A stretch of 56,775 nucleotides of DNA from WS-7 sp036505295 (lineage in GTDB: Bacteria > Eisenbacteria > RBG-16-71-46 > SZUA-252). This document shows, in pieces, positions 42,744-50,599 of the stretch. The notes under the pieces are model-generated. The model was not told where the DNA came from. It did not search any database and saw only the letters and a list, made by a program, of their open reading frames with translations. Made by a program: the position numbers and the translations under genes. The stretch is taken from assembly GCA_036505295.1 (NCBI GenBank), contig DASXTQ010000030.1, positions 1-56,775 of the forward strand. Reading direction: 5' to 3'. Each line of letters begins with the position of its first letter. Positions within the stretch are counted from its first letter, which is position 1.

Positions 42744-43238
42744 CTACCGCGTCAGGGCAACGTTCCGCTGCTCGATCAAATCGGCGATCGACTCCGTGAG
42801 CCCACGAAGCTCGGCGAGGTTCATCTCGAACTGCTCATCGTGCTTGTAGGCCTTCTCGAGCTCGTGAACGAGCCGATGCAAACGGTCGATCTGCTCCACG
42901 ATGTCGCGGTCGATCCCGCCGACGGGGTCGACGACGCCGTCGGTGTAGGCGCGCTGGCTCGGCTCGATCACAATCGTGCCGGCGAGGAACTCGAGCTTGC
43001 GCGCGCTTCCGTCCAATTCCTCGAGAAAATCCGAGAAGTCCTCACGGAACTGACGGCTCTCGATCCGTTCGAGCCGGTGCGCCTCTGCGTTCAGGTGCTC
43101 CGCGACACTCGAGCGAAAACGCCGATCGTCCTCGCGGCGCTGGGAGGGCTCCAGGTATCCACGATAGCCCGGTACGTGACGTGCGACGTTCTCGACGACT
43201 TCCACCGTTGCGAGCTTCGCCTGACGCGTGCGTGGCAT
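42744..43238 (-). CDS. Uncharacterised coiled-coil protein
   Basis: 164 residues, no signal peptide. It begins with a basic stretch then ENVARHVPGYRGYLEPS and a run of helical, heptad-rich sequence to the end. The PGYRGY segment followed by a charged helix is one I have seen in small proteins of diverse bacteria, but I cannot name the family. The ATG is supported by AGGAGGAAAG 5-8 bases upstream. A palindrome lies just above. It sits alone between the propeller lipoprotein and alaX. Confidence 0.75.
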   Translation of the reverse strand: MPRTRQAKLATVEVVENVARHVPGYRGYLEPSQRREDDRRFRSSVAEHLNAEAHRLERIESRQFREDFSDFLEELDGSARKLEFLAGTIVIEPSQRAYTDGVVDPVGGIDRDIVEQIDRLHRLVHELEKAYKHDEQFEMNLAELRGLTESIADLIEQRNVALTR

Positions 43239-43256
43239 CCGGTCTTTCCTCCTCAC

Positions 43257-43273
43257 GATTGCAGACTGCAATC
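43257..43273. promoter_or_regulatory. Palindrome, candidate operator
   Basis: GATTGCAG-A-CTGCAATC is a perfect 8-bp inverted repeat with one central base, 18 bases upstream of the start of the coiled-coil protein gene and directly above its ribosome site. The length and symmetry fit a dimeric repressor site. No matching regulator is next to it. Confidence 0.45.
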
Positions 43274-43435
43274 TCCGAGAACCCATCTCCATCGCCCATG
43301 CCCCCGGCGCCCGGCCTCCCACTGCCCGCCCGACCCTTTCCCAAAGCGGCCCTATCTACTTTCCACGGTCGCGGATCGCGGCTCCGGCCCCTGTCCGACA
43401 CGGCCCGAGAGCCCGCGGCCCGGATCGAGGATTTC

Positions 43436-43450
43436 GCAACTCCCATGCCA
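43436..43450 (-). promoter_or_regulatory. Candidate sigma-54 (-24/-12) promoter
   Basis: TGGCATGGGAGTTGC on the minus strand matches TGGCAC-N5-TTGC with one mismatch (T for C). It is in the 231-base gap before the coiled-coil protein, so the leader would be about 190 bases and would contain the palindrome at 43257-43273. Confidence 0.4.
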
Positions 43451-43469
43451 CGGAACTGAGAAGCTTTCT

Positions 43470-44747
43470 TCAGGGGATGGCGACCCGCACGGCGTACGGA
43501 GTTTGGAGGGGGGTAGAAGATTGTAGGATTGCGCCCGACCGGTCGACATGAAGGAGACGATTCGAGCGGAGATCGGTGACCCAGCATGATCCGTCGATCG
43601 GATCGACCTCGAGGCCGTAGGGCTCGAGCGCGTTCACGGTCGCGAGCGTGGCGCCCGAGCGCGCGATGCGGCTCAACCGCCCGACGCCGAAGCCGGACGG
43701 GCCCCGCTCGCTCAACCAGAGATCGCCGCTCTGCGGGTCGACCTCGAGGTCGGCGGTGTTCGAGAGACTCGTACGCACGAGGGTCGCGGAGCTGTCGGCC
43801 GGGTTGAGGTAGAAGAGGCTTCCCGAGTCGAGCAAACGCGTCGCGACCCATGCGCACCCGATCGATTCGTCGAGCGCGATCGCGCGGATCTGGCCCGCAC
43901 CCAACGTCCACTGGTGTGTGAGGAAGAGGTCCTGAGCGCGGAACCGATAGACGACTCCTTCTTCGTTCCCGACCCAAACGGTGGGATCGAGGGTGCCCGC
44001 CTCGACAACGCGCGGGCTCCCGACCGCGGTGATCCAGCGCTGCGGCGTCGGGTCGTTCAAGTCGGGGCCGAAGGAAACGACGCGCTGCTCCGAGAGGGAT
44101 ACAACCCATCCGATGCCCCGATTCTCCGAAACCGACACGTCTCCGGGAGCGCCGATCGGTAGGGCCGCGCCGATCGTGGCGCCGTCTTGGGATTTTCGGA
44201 GCACGAGCCCATCCGTCTCCGCAACGAGCCAGAGGAGTCCGCGGTTCCGGTCGAGCTCCAGATCCACATAGCTTTCGTCGGATACGCGCTCGAAGAGCAG
44301 GTCCCTCCCATCGGGACTGAGCCTCGATAAAGACGGGACGTTTGCCTCGAGCACGAAAATGCGCCTCACGCCCGGCGTGGCCGTGTCCGGGGGGCTGGCC
44401 GCGCTGTCTCCGTTCGCCAGGTGCGCGATCAGGCGATAGACGTACGTCGAATCGTTCACGACCGCGCTGTCTTCCCCCGCGCTGGCGTCGGCATGGTAAT
44501 CGGTGAGGCCCAGGGGCTGCGGGGCATCCCCCGGTCTCCAGCGTTGGACGCGATAGCCCACGACTCCCTCTACGGAGAGCGCCGGCCACCGGAACTCGAC
44601 GACGCCGTCGGCGGCGATGGCGTTGAATCCGGCGAGCCCGCCCTGCGTGGCGGTGTTCTTGGGATCGAGGGGGTTGAGCCGCTCGCGGGTCGTGCACCCC
44701 GAGAGGAAGAGCGTGGCCGTCAGGAGAAGAGTCGTACCCCGAATCAC
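43470..44747 (-). CDS. Lipoprotein with Fn3-like and beta-propeller domains
   Basis: 425 residues. A short lipobox signal (LFLSGC, Cys18) is followed by NPLDPKNTAT, a fibronectin type III-like module at about 40-130 (VEFRWPALSVEGVVGYRVQR) and a six- or seven-bladed propeller resembling NHL/SMP-30 repeats (ELDRNRGLLWLVAE, ALDESIGCAWVA, EVDPIDGSCWVTD). It is exported and lipidated, probably at the cell surface or outer membrane. The GTG overlaps the PEGA gene stop (GTGA). It is the last gene of the series after the second barrel protein. Confidence 0.85.
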   Translation of the reverse strand: MIRGTTLLLTATLFLSGCTTRERLNPLDPKNTATQGGLAGFNAIAADGVVEFRWPALSVEGVVGYRVQRWRPGDAPQPLGLTDYHADASAGEDSAVVNDSTYVYRLIAHLANGDSAASPPDTATPGVRRIFVLEANVPSLSRLSPDGRDLLFERVSDESYVDLELDRNRGLLWLVAETDGLVLRKSQDGATIGAALPIGAPGDVSVSENRGIGWVVSLSEQRVVSFGPDLNDPTPQRWITAVGSPRVVEAGTLDPTVWVGNEEGVVYRFRAQDLFLTHQWTLGAGQIRAIALDESIGCAWVATRLLDSGSLFYLNPADSSATLVRTSLSNTADLEVDPQSGDLWLSERGPSGFGVGRLSRIARSGATLATVNALEPYGLEVDPIDGSCWVTDLRSNRLLHVDRSGAILQSSTPLQTPYAVRVAIP

Positions 44748-45606
44748 CGGCCGGAGCCGCTCACGAGGAGAAAGAGGCCCCCGGTGAAAAGGACCTGGCC
44801 GACCCCGAGCGATACGAGCGAGAGGTGGTCGTAATGCACCGCGCGGTTGAAGTAGGTATCCAGCACGCGGCGATCCGAGCTTTCCAGGTATCGGTCGTAC
44901 CATTGATCCCCTTCGCGCCGGAGGAGCGCCGCGGCCCCGGTAAGGCCCGCGCCCACTCCCACAAGGCTCCATTGGAGCCACGGGCGCCGGTACACCGGCG
45001 GCCGCCGAGCCGGGGCGGCGAGGGTCTGCGCCACCCGGCGCATCGACACGCTCGCGGACCCGGACGCTTGCCCCGTGTCCAAGAGGGAATCTCCGGAAAC
45101 GGTAGTATCGGCATGATCCGGCGCGTGAAACCGGAATCGATTCCCCTCGAGCAGCACCGGACTGACCGCGAGCGGCGTCTCGCCAAGGAGCGAATCAGCA
45201 CCGGTCAATGCGGCGCGGAACACCTGCGCCGGCTCGGGCGCGCTTCGGAGCATGACGCGGGGCCTCAAGTCGAGAAAGACGCGCGCCGTCACGCCTGGGC
45301 GGATGGTCGCCTGCGCCGCGTCGGAGGCATCGTCGAAGTGGCGGGGATCCTCGGGAAGCGCGCGAACGCGGACGGTCTTCGCCGGGAGCCAGATCGGCCC
45401 CAGCGGGGAGCGCCCGGCCTGAACCTCGTCGATGAGGATCAGCAGACCCGGCGGCGCGGTCTCAACGAAGAGCGCCCCGGACGAGGAGTCGGGGGGCGCT
45501 AGCTCGCGCTGGAGATAGGAGCCGGCGAGAACTTGGGACGGGGACGCGAAAAGGACCGCGGTTGCCAGAGCGACCGCGTAGCAGACCTTGCGTGCCCCGC
45601 CGCCAA
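44744..45606 (-). CDS. PEGA-repeat exported protein with C-terminal membrane segments (5' end uncertain)
   Basis: The frame ending at 44744 contains two PEGA-like repeats (VETAPPGLLILIDEVQAG and VMLRSAPEPAQVF), a Pro-rich link, and two C-terminal hydrophobic segments (LQWSLVGVGAGLTGAAALL; LSLVSLGVGQVLFTGGLFLL). Going upstream, the same frame encodes a good signal peptide (VCYAVALATAVLFAS) directly after the barrel gene's stop, but with no ATG, GTG or TTG. A GTG at 45292 would cut away the signal peptide and first PEGA repeat. A TTG at 45606 lies in the neighbouring frame; one extra G would join it and give a natural N-terminus. I list the span from that TTG. Confidence 0.65.
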
Positions 45607-45614
45607 GTCGAGGT

Positions 45615-48419
45615 TTAGTAGTCGAAACCCACGTAAAATTCGCGCTCCCAGCCCGGCTTGACCCTCTGGAAATCCGTTTGCCGAGCCAGATCGTAGCGCA
45701 ATACGAAGTAACCGCCCAGGCTCATCCTGAGACCGAGGCCGAAGCTTCCCTTCGGGCGCGGGAATTTCTCGAACTTCTCCCACGCGTTGCCCGCGTCGGC
45801 GAACACAGCCCCCTCGATCCCCGGAAGCTCGAGCGATTGAAGCGGAACCCCAAGGACCAGTCTGTCGAAGAGCGGGAAGCGGTACTCCGCGTTGACCAGG
45901 TACATCCGCGTACCGTAGATGCTCCGCCGCCCGTACCCGCGCAGGGAGTAGGAGCCTCCCATCGCGAACCGTTGGGGATCGGCCCCGGAGCTCACGCGCG
46001 ACTGGAGCCTCAAGGCGACCGTCGTCCACTGGCTTGTGCGCAGGTACCGCCTGAGATCGGCGCTCACCAGCACGTTTTCGGTCCGGCCGTTGTTCCAGTT
46101 GGTCGTGAGCGCCCCGGTCAAGTTGTAGCGGGCGCCGTCGCGCGGTCCCGTCGCGAACCAGAGGGCGTTGTCCCGAACCAGGGAAAGAGAGTGCGTCGTG
46201 AGGAACCCGCGCCGCGATGTGCCGAAATCGCGCACCTTTTCATCGTAGTAGCCCTGTGCCGTGCCTTCGATGCGGCTGAAGCGTGAGAAGGGGTAGCTTG
46301 CCAGGATCGAGGCTCCCGCTCTCCGCTCGAAGTATTGCGCCCCGATTGCGTCCTGATAGTCCCCTGCGGTGTGGAAGGCGCCGACTCCGTAGTTCCAGCG
46401 ATGCTGGAGGTTGATATACCAGGCGCCTCCGCTCATCCGGGAGAGGATGTCCGACGTGGACTGGGCCGTGTTTCCCAGTTGGAAGTAGAACAGGTGGTTT
46501 CCGAGGAGATCGCTCACCGCGCCCTGGAGCCCCTCGCCGATGTTTTCGGTCGGCTCCACCGCGATCCCGCCCTGAACGAGGTCGAGCCCGTAGCGAGGCT
46601 CGTAGGGCATGGGACGCTGGGTCGAGCGCGCGAGCGTGTCTTCCCACCGCCACGTCGACGGCACGTCAACCGTCTCGAGCGAGAAGGAGTCGACGACCTG
46701 CTCGGAAACGGGCATCTGATATACCGCGAAACCGCCGCGGCGATAGCCCGTGAAGAGGAGCCCCTTGCCTCCCGGGAGCCACGATGGATCCATCGCAGCG
46801 CCGAGGAGCCGTTTGAACCTTCCGCCGTCACCGTTCGGGGTGACGGAGTAGAGGTCCAGGGATCCGCTCCGGTCCGAAGCGAACGCGATCCGGCTTCCGT
46901 CCGGAGACCAGGTTGGCGTCTGATCCGACCACGCGCCGCACGTGAGATAGCGGATCGCGAGCGTCTGCGTATCGATGAGAAAGAGATTCTGGTGCCCGTC
47001 GGCGCCGAAGCGCGTCCGGTCCGAGCTGAACGCGATCTGCTTTCCGTCCGGCGACCACGTCGGATCCAGGTCCGTATAGAAGTCGTTCGTGAGCCGGGTC
47101 AGCTCCTTCGTCGCGCGGTCGAACACATAGATGTCCATCTGCCCCGACGGCTTGAGACCGGCGACTGCGATCTTGGTCCCCTCGCGATTCCAGGCCGGCG
47201 AGGAAAGCGCGATCAGGTCGTCCAGGTACTCGCGGAGAAGGACCTTCTTGCCGGTAACGTCGTAGATGAAGATCGCGTCCCGCTCGTTCCACTTCGAGAC
47301 GAACACGAGCTCCCCCTTGCTGGAAACGTCGATCCGGCTTTGGAAGGGATGGAACGATTCGAACTGCGCCGCCCGCTGCCCGCGCACCACCGATCGGACA
47401 TCCTGTTCGCGGCCGCGCCACGACGCGCTGTAGATGTTCGTGTAGCCACTGCGCGCCGAGATGAAGAAATACCGGCAGCCGCCGAGGAGGGTCGAGTCGG
47501 GCACCGCGACGGGTTTCAGATTCACGCCCTGCGAGCCGGCCATTTCCTCTCCCGCGAGCGCGAGCGTCATCCGGTCTTTCACCTCGGGGAAATACTGCCG
47601 CTTCAAGCGGTAGATCCAATCATCGGAGAGCCGGCGCGTTGGGACGCCCGTCACGCGCTGCAGCAGCTTTTCGAAACGATCGTCCTTGTAGATTTCCGTA
47701 TAGAGCCGCCTCAGCGCGTCGTCCCCATAGGTCTCGCCGATGTACTGGCACAGGCTCTGCCCAAGCTTGTAGACCGCGAAGGTTCCGTTGTAACGCCACA
47801 GATCCTGAATGCCCGGCAGGCGATCCTCGAGGACCATGTCGCTCACCACCATGGTTCCCTGCGAGTCCCATTTCGTGGACCAGTATTCAGCGAGCCCCTC
47901 GGAAAACCAGAGCGGCGGCACGATGTAGGAGGCCTTGCGGTGCTTCTTGTAGACCTCTTCCAAGATGGCGAGCTGGAACACGTGCACCAGCTCGTGATGG
48001 ATCACGTGCCGGAATTCAGCGAAGGATCCCGTATAGGGGAGAACAACTCGGCCCTTCGAGAACTCGGTGAACCCTTGCACGCCCTCGGGAAGCGAGTACG
48101 GGCTCACGTTTGTTTGCTCGAAATGCTGATGCGAGGAGTAGACGATCAGGGGGATCGAGTGCGGGACCTCGTGCTGGAACTTGCCCTTCAAGTCCTGATA
48201 GCTGTCCTCGGCGAGGGAAAGCGCCGCGCGGGCGAGCGGCTCCTCTTCCGGATAGTAGAAGATCTCCACGTGATCGCCGCGAAGCGTCAGCCATTGAAAC
48301 GAGTTGTAGTGCACCTTGTTTTTCCCGAACGCAAAGGACTGGGCGTGCGAGAGAGACGGCGCGAAAGCAAGGGCGGACGCGACGGTGAGGATACCGACGA
48401 GGAGCTTCATCTTCTTCAT
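45615..48419 (-). CDS. Secreted peptidase-MA / PD40 beta-propeller / outer-membrane barrel fusion protein (paralogue 2)
   Basis: 934 residues with the same plan as the protein at 38309-41425: a signal peptide (VASALAFAPSLSHA), FGKNKVHYNSFQW, HELVH at 142-146 with Glu in SEGLAEY near 174, PD40 repeats (TWSPDGKQIAF, TWSPDGSRIAF), and a C-terminal barrel ending GFDY. The linker between propeller and barrel is shorter. Zinc-peptidase ligands are intact in both copies, so both may be active enzymes. The start is the ATG of MKKMKLL; a promoter lies at 48482-48487. It is followed by the PEGA and propeller lipoprotein genes. Confidence 0.9.
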   Translation of the reverse strand: MKKMKLLVGILTVASALAFAPSLSHAQSFAFGKNKVHYNSFQWLTLRGDHVEIFYYPEEEPLARAALSLAEDSYQDLKGKFQHEVPHSIPLIVYSSHQHFEQTNVSPYSLPEGVQGFTEFSKGRVVLPYTGSFAEFRHVIHHELVHVFQLAILEEVYKKHRKASYIVPPLWFSEGLAEYWSTKWDSQGTMVVSDMVLEDRLPGIQDLWRYNGTFAVYKLGQSLCQYIGETYGDDALRRLYTEIYKDDRFEKLLQRVTGVPTRRLSDDWIYRLKRQYFPEVKDRMTLALAGEEMAGSQGVNLKPVAVPDSTLLGGCRYFFISARSGYTNIYSASWRGREQDVRSVVRGQRAAQFESFHPFQSRIDVSSKGELVFVSKWNERDAIFIYDVTGKKVLLREYLDDLIALSSPAWNREGTKIAVAGLKPSGQMDIYVFDRATKELTRLTNDFYTDLDPTWSPDGKQIAFSSDRTRFGADGHQNLFLIDTQTLAIRYLTCGAWSDQTPTWSPDGSRIAFASDRSGSLDLYSVTPNGDGGRFKRLLGAAMDPSWLPGGKGLLFTGYRRGGFAVYQMPVSEQVVDSFSLETVDVPSTWRWEDTLARSTQRPMPYEPRYGLDLVQGGIAVEPTENIGEGLQGAVSDLLGNHLFYFQLGNTAQSTSDILSRMSGGAWYINLQHRWNYGVGAFHTAGDYQDAIGAQYFERRAGASILASYPFSRFSRIEGTAQGYYDEKVRDFGTSRRGFLTTHSLSLVRDNALWFATGPRDGARYNLTGALTTNWNNGRTENVLVSADLRRYLRTSQWTTVALRLQSRVSSGADPQRFAMGGSYSLRGYGRRSIYGTRMYLVNAEYRFPLFDRLVLGVPLQSLELPGIEGAVFADAGNAWEKFEKFPRPKGSFGLGLRMSLGGYFVLRYDLARQTDFQRVKPGWEREFYVGFDY

Positions 48420-48481
48420 TCGAGACCGGCCTCGGAGTGAGACCCGCCCGGCGAGACGACACGAGGTGAGAACCATTGATG

Positions 48482-48487
48482 ATTATA
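48482..48487 (-). promoter_or_regulatory. -10 element of the paralogue-2 operon
   Basis: TATAAT on the minus strand, a perfect sigma-70 -10 hexamer in an otherwise GC-rich area, about 63 bases above the start. The -35 region is poor (TTTCTT at 17 bases or TTGGAA at 13). This 117-base gap is the most AT-rich part of the window. Confidence 0.5.
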
Positions 48488-48536
48488 ACAGCGTGAACCG
48501 TTCCAAGAAAGCACGATTCGCTCGAAAACCGAAGAT

Positions 48537-50201
48537 TTAGAGCGAGTTGCCGCCGTGGACCCGGGTTCCGGCGACCCACACCCCGCAGACCTTCGCCCGA
48601 TGGAGGTCGCCAGGGGGTATCCGAAGAAGATCCTGGTCGAATACGACCAGATCCGCGCCCCATCCAGCCTCGATCCGCCCCAGCGGCGTCCCCCAGCCCG
48701 CCATGCGATTGGGTTCCTCCAGGTGCGCGCGGAGCGCCTGGGGGAGCCCGATCCGCTGCTCGGGATGGAACGCCTCGGTGTCGGGCTCGTCCCCCCGCCG
48801 GCGCAGCAGGGCCGCCTGGAGGGCAAGAAGCGGGCCGGGGCGGTCAAAGGGAGCGTCCGACCCGAAGAGAAGCTTCGCGCCGGCGCGCTGGAGGGAGCGG
48901 TAGGCGTAGGAGCGAGCGGTGCGCGCGCCCCACCTGCGCCGCGCGACGTCGCGGTCCGTGACCTGATGGATGGGTTGCACCGATGCCAGAACGCCAAGGC
49001 CCTTGAACCGGGGAAAATCCTCTTCCCGTGCGAGTTGAACGTGTTCGATCCGGGGTGGGAGCGGAAACCCGCCCCCGCTTTCCATCGCGGCTTGGATCGC
49101 GTCGAGCGCGTTCCGCACCGCGCGGTCCCCGATCGCGTGGATCGCGACGGTGAGGCCGGCCTTCCGGGCGGCCGTGCATCGGTCCGCGAGCTCGGAGCGA
49201 GGCATCACCTCGATCCCTCTGCCCGTACCGTCGTCGTACTCTTCCTCGAGGAGCGCGGTTCCCGATCCGACCGTCCCGTCCGCGAAAAACTTCACGGGAC
49301 CGACCCGCAGCCGATCGCTCCCCCATCCGCTCCGCAATTCGAGTAGATCTGCGGAGTCGAGCTTCGCGGCGGGGACGGAGAGCAGGAGCCGGAAGGGCAG
49401 GCGGCTTTTCTCACTCAGTTGCTGCCCGGCGCTCCAGATGTCTTCGCGGTCGAAATCGTGGGCGCCCGTGATGCCGAGGGAGTGCACCTTCCGGATCGCG
49501 GTCGCGAGGTCGTCGGCCGGATCGCGCGGGCGAGTGACGAAAGGACTCATCAGGGTCCTCGCTTCCTCGATGAGGATCCCCGTCGGCTCTCCTGAAGCCT
49601 TGTCGCGATCCACAACCCCTCCCGAGGGATCGCGCGTGTACGCCCCGATGCCCGCGGCGCTCAACGCCGCGGAGTTCCCCCAGAAGGAGTGCCCGTCGAT
49701 CGCGTAGAGAAGCAAGGGCCGGTCGCCGAGCACCCGGTCGAGGGTCGCCCTGCGCCTGAGCTCGCCCGACCACTCCCGAGGAACCCAGCCGCGGATCGTG
49801 ATCCAGGAATCCTCCTTGGCCTGTGCCCGTGCCGCGCGGACCGCCTCCTCGATGCCTTCGGGGGATTGCCGCGTGAGCCACACATCGCTCTTTGCGCGAA
49901 TCCATGTCAGGAGGTGAATATGGGAGTCAACGAATCCCGGCGTGAGGGTCCCGCCGCGGAGGTTGACCGACCGCACACCGCGGCCCGCCGCGCGGCGCAG
50001 CGATTCGAAGGGCCCTACGGCTTCGATCCTTTCCCCGCGAACCAGCACCGCCTCTCGATATCGGTCCCGGGCCGCCGCGCCCAGGCCCCTGAGGAACCCT
50101 GCGGGTCGGCCGCGCAGCGCCTCCCCCGCCCGGGGAGCGTCGAGGATGCGCCCGCCGTGGAAGAGCCACCCCGATTCGGCCCTGTGCTTCGATCTTTTCA
50201 T
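48537..50201 (-). CDS. YtcJ-like amidohydrolase (amidohydrolase_3 family)
   Basis: 554 residues. PGFVDSHIHL carries the first metal His pair; VKFFADGTVGSGTALL has the metal-bridging Lys position; AIHAIGDRAV, RIEHVQ and LLFGSDAPF complete the metal site. The C-terminal ADLVVFDQDLL is typical. Substrate is not known; members act on N-acyl or formyl compounds and cyclic amides. The ATG overlaps the cutA stop (ATGA). Confidence 0.9.
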   Translation of the reverse strand: MKRSKHRAESGWLFHGGRILDAPRAGEALRGRPAGFLRGLGAAARDRYREAVLVRGERIEAVGPFESLRRAAGRGVRSVNLRGGTLTPGFVDSHIHLLTWIRAKSDVWLTRQSPEGIEEAVRAARAQAKEDSWITIRGWVPREWSGELRRRATLDRVLGDRPLLLYAIDGHSFWGNSAALSAAGIGAYTRDPSGGVVDRDKASGEPTGILIEEARTLMSPFVTRPRDPADDLATAIRKVHSLGITGAHDFDREDIWSAGQQLSEKSRLPFRLLLSVPAAKLDSADLLELRSGWGSDRLRVGPVKFFADGTVGSGTALLEEEYDDGTGRGIEVMPRSELADRCTAARKAGLTVAIHAIGDRAVRNALDAIQAAMESGGGFPLPPRIEHVQLAREEDFPRFKGLGVLASVQPIHQVTDRDVARRRWGARTARSYAYRSLQRAGAKLLFGSDAPFDRPGPLLALQAALLRRRGDEPDTEAFHPEQRIGLPQALRAHLEEPNRMAGWGTPLGRIEAGWGADLVVFDQDLLRIPPGDLHRAKVCGVWVAGTRVHGGNSL

Positions 50202-50599
50202 CGGCGGGCTACCTGAGCCGCTACCCAGGAGAGATAGCCCGGCTCGCCCGCCGCGATCCTGAGAACGAGGATTTCCGGAACCTGGTCGGGGTGGTTCTCG
50301 CGGATCCCCCGCACGGCGTCGCCCGCTCGGGCCGCCGTGGTCTTTCCATAGAGGAGCGCGCCGGCCTCCGCCACTTCCCGCCCCTTCCAGAAATAGAACG
50401 ACCGCGCGGGCGCGGTCACGGTGGCGCACGCCAGGACGCGGTCGCGGACCAAGAGGCGAGCCGCTCGCTCCGCCGCGGCGCGGCGGGGGTACGCCGCCAG
50501 GATCAGCACGACCCGCGGTGCGCGGGCGGCGCGGCGCCGGCCGCGCCGGGGCCCCGCCTTCCCGGCCCTACCGGGTCGCGGGCGTTGGGGCTTGGGCAC
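50198..50599 (-). CDS. cutA: CutA1-like divalent-cation tolerance protein
   Basis: 133 residues. The family core is present: ACATVTAPARSFYFWKG, LLYGKTTAA and IRENHPDQVPEILVLRI then GYLSWV. CutA1 is a small trimeric protein of ferredoxin-like fold, linked to copper tolerance though the role is unsettled. The N-terminus carries about 30 residues rich in Arg, Pro and Gly before the first strand, which is unusual. The GTG at 50599 has GGGAGG 7 bases upstream and overlaps the glycosyltransferase gene by 32 bases. Confidence 0.85.
   Translation of the reverse strand: MPKPQRPRPGRAGKAGPRRGRRRAARAPRVVLILAAYPRRAAAERAARLLVRDRVLACATVTAPARSFYFWKGREVAEAGALLYGKTTAARAGDAVRGIRENHPDQVPEILVLRIAAGEPGYLSWVAAQVARR

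Noticed and set aside
43456..43473. Imperfect hairpin at the stop of the propeller lipoprotein gene
   Set aside because: A bulged stem with no U-tract; too weak to call a terminator.
43042..44697. Minus-strand open frame of 551 codons overlapping the propeller lipoprotein
   Set aside because: The lipobox, Fn3 and propeller signals are in the other frame; this one is Arg-rich and featureless.
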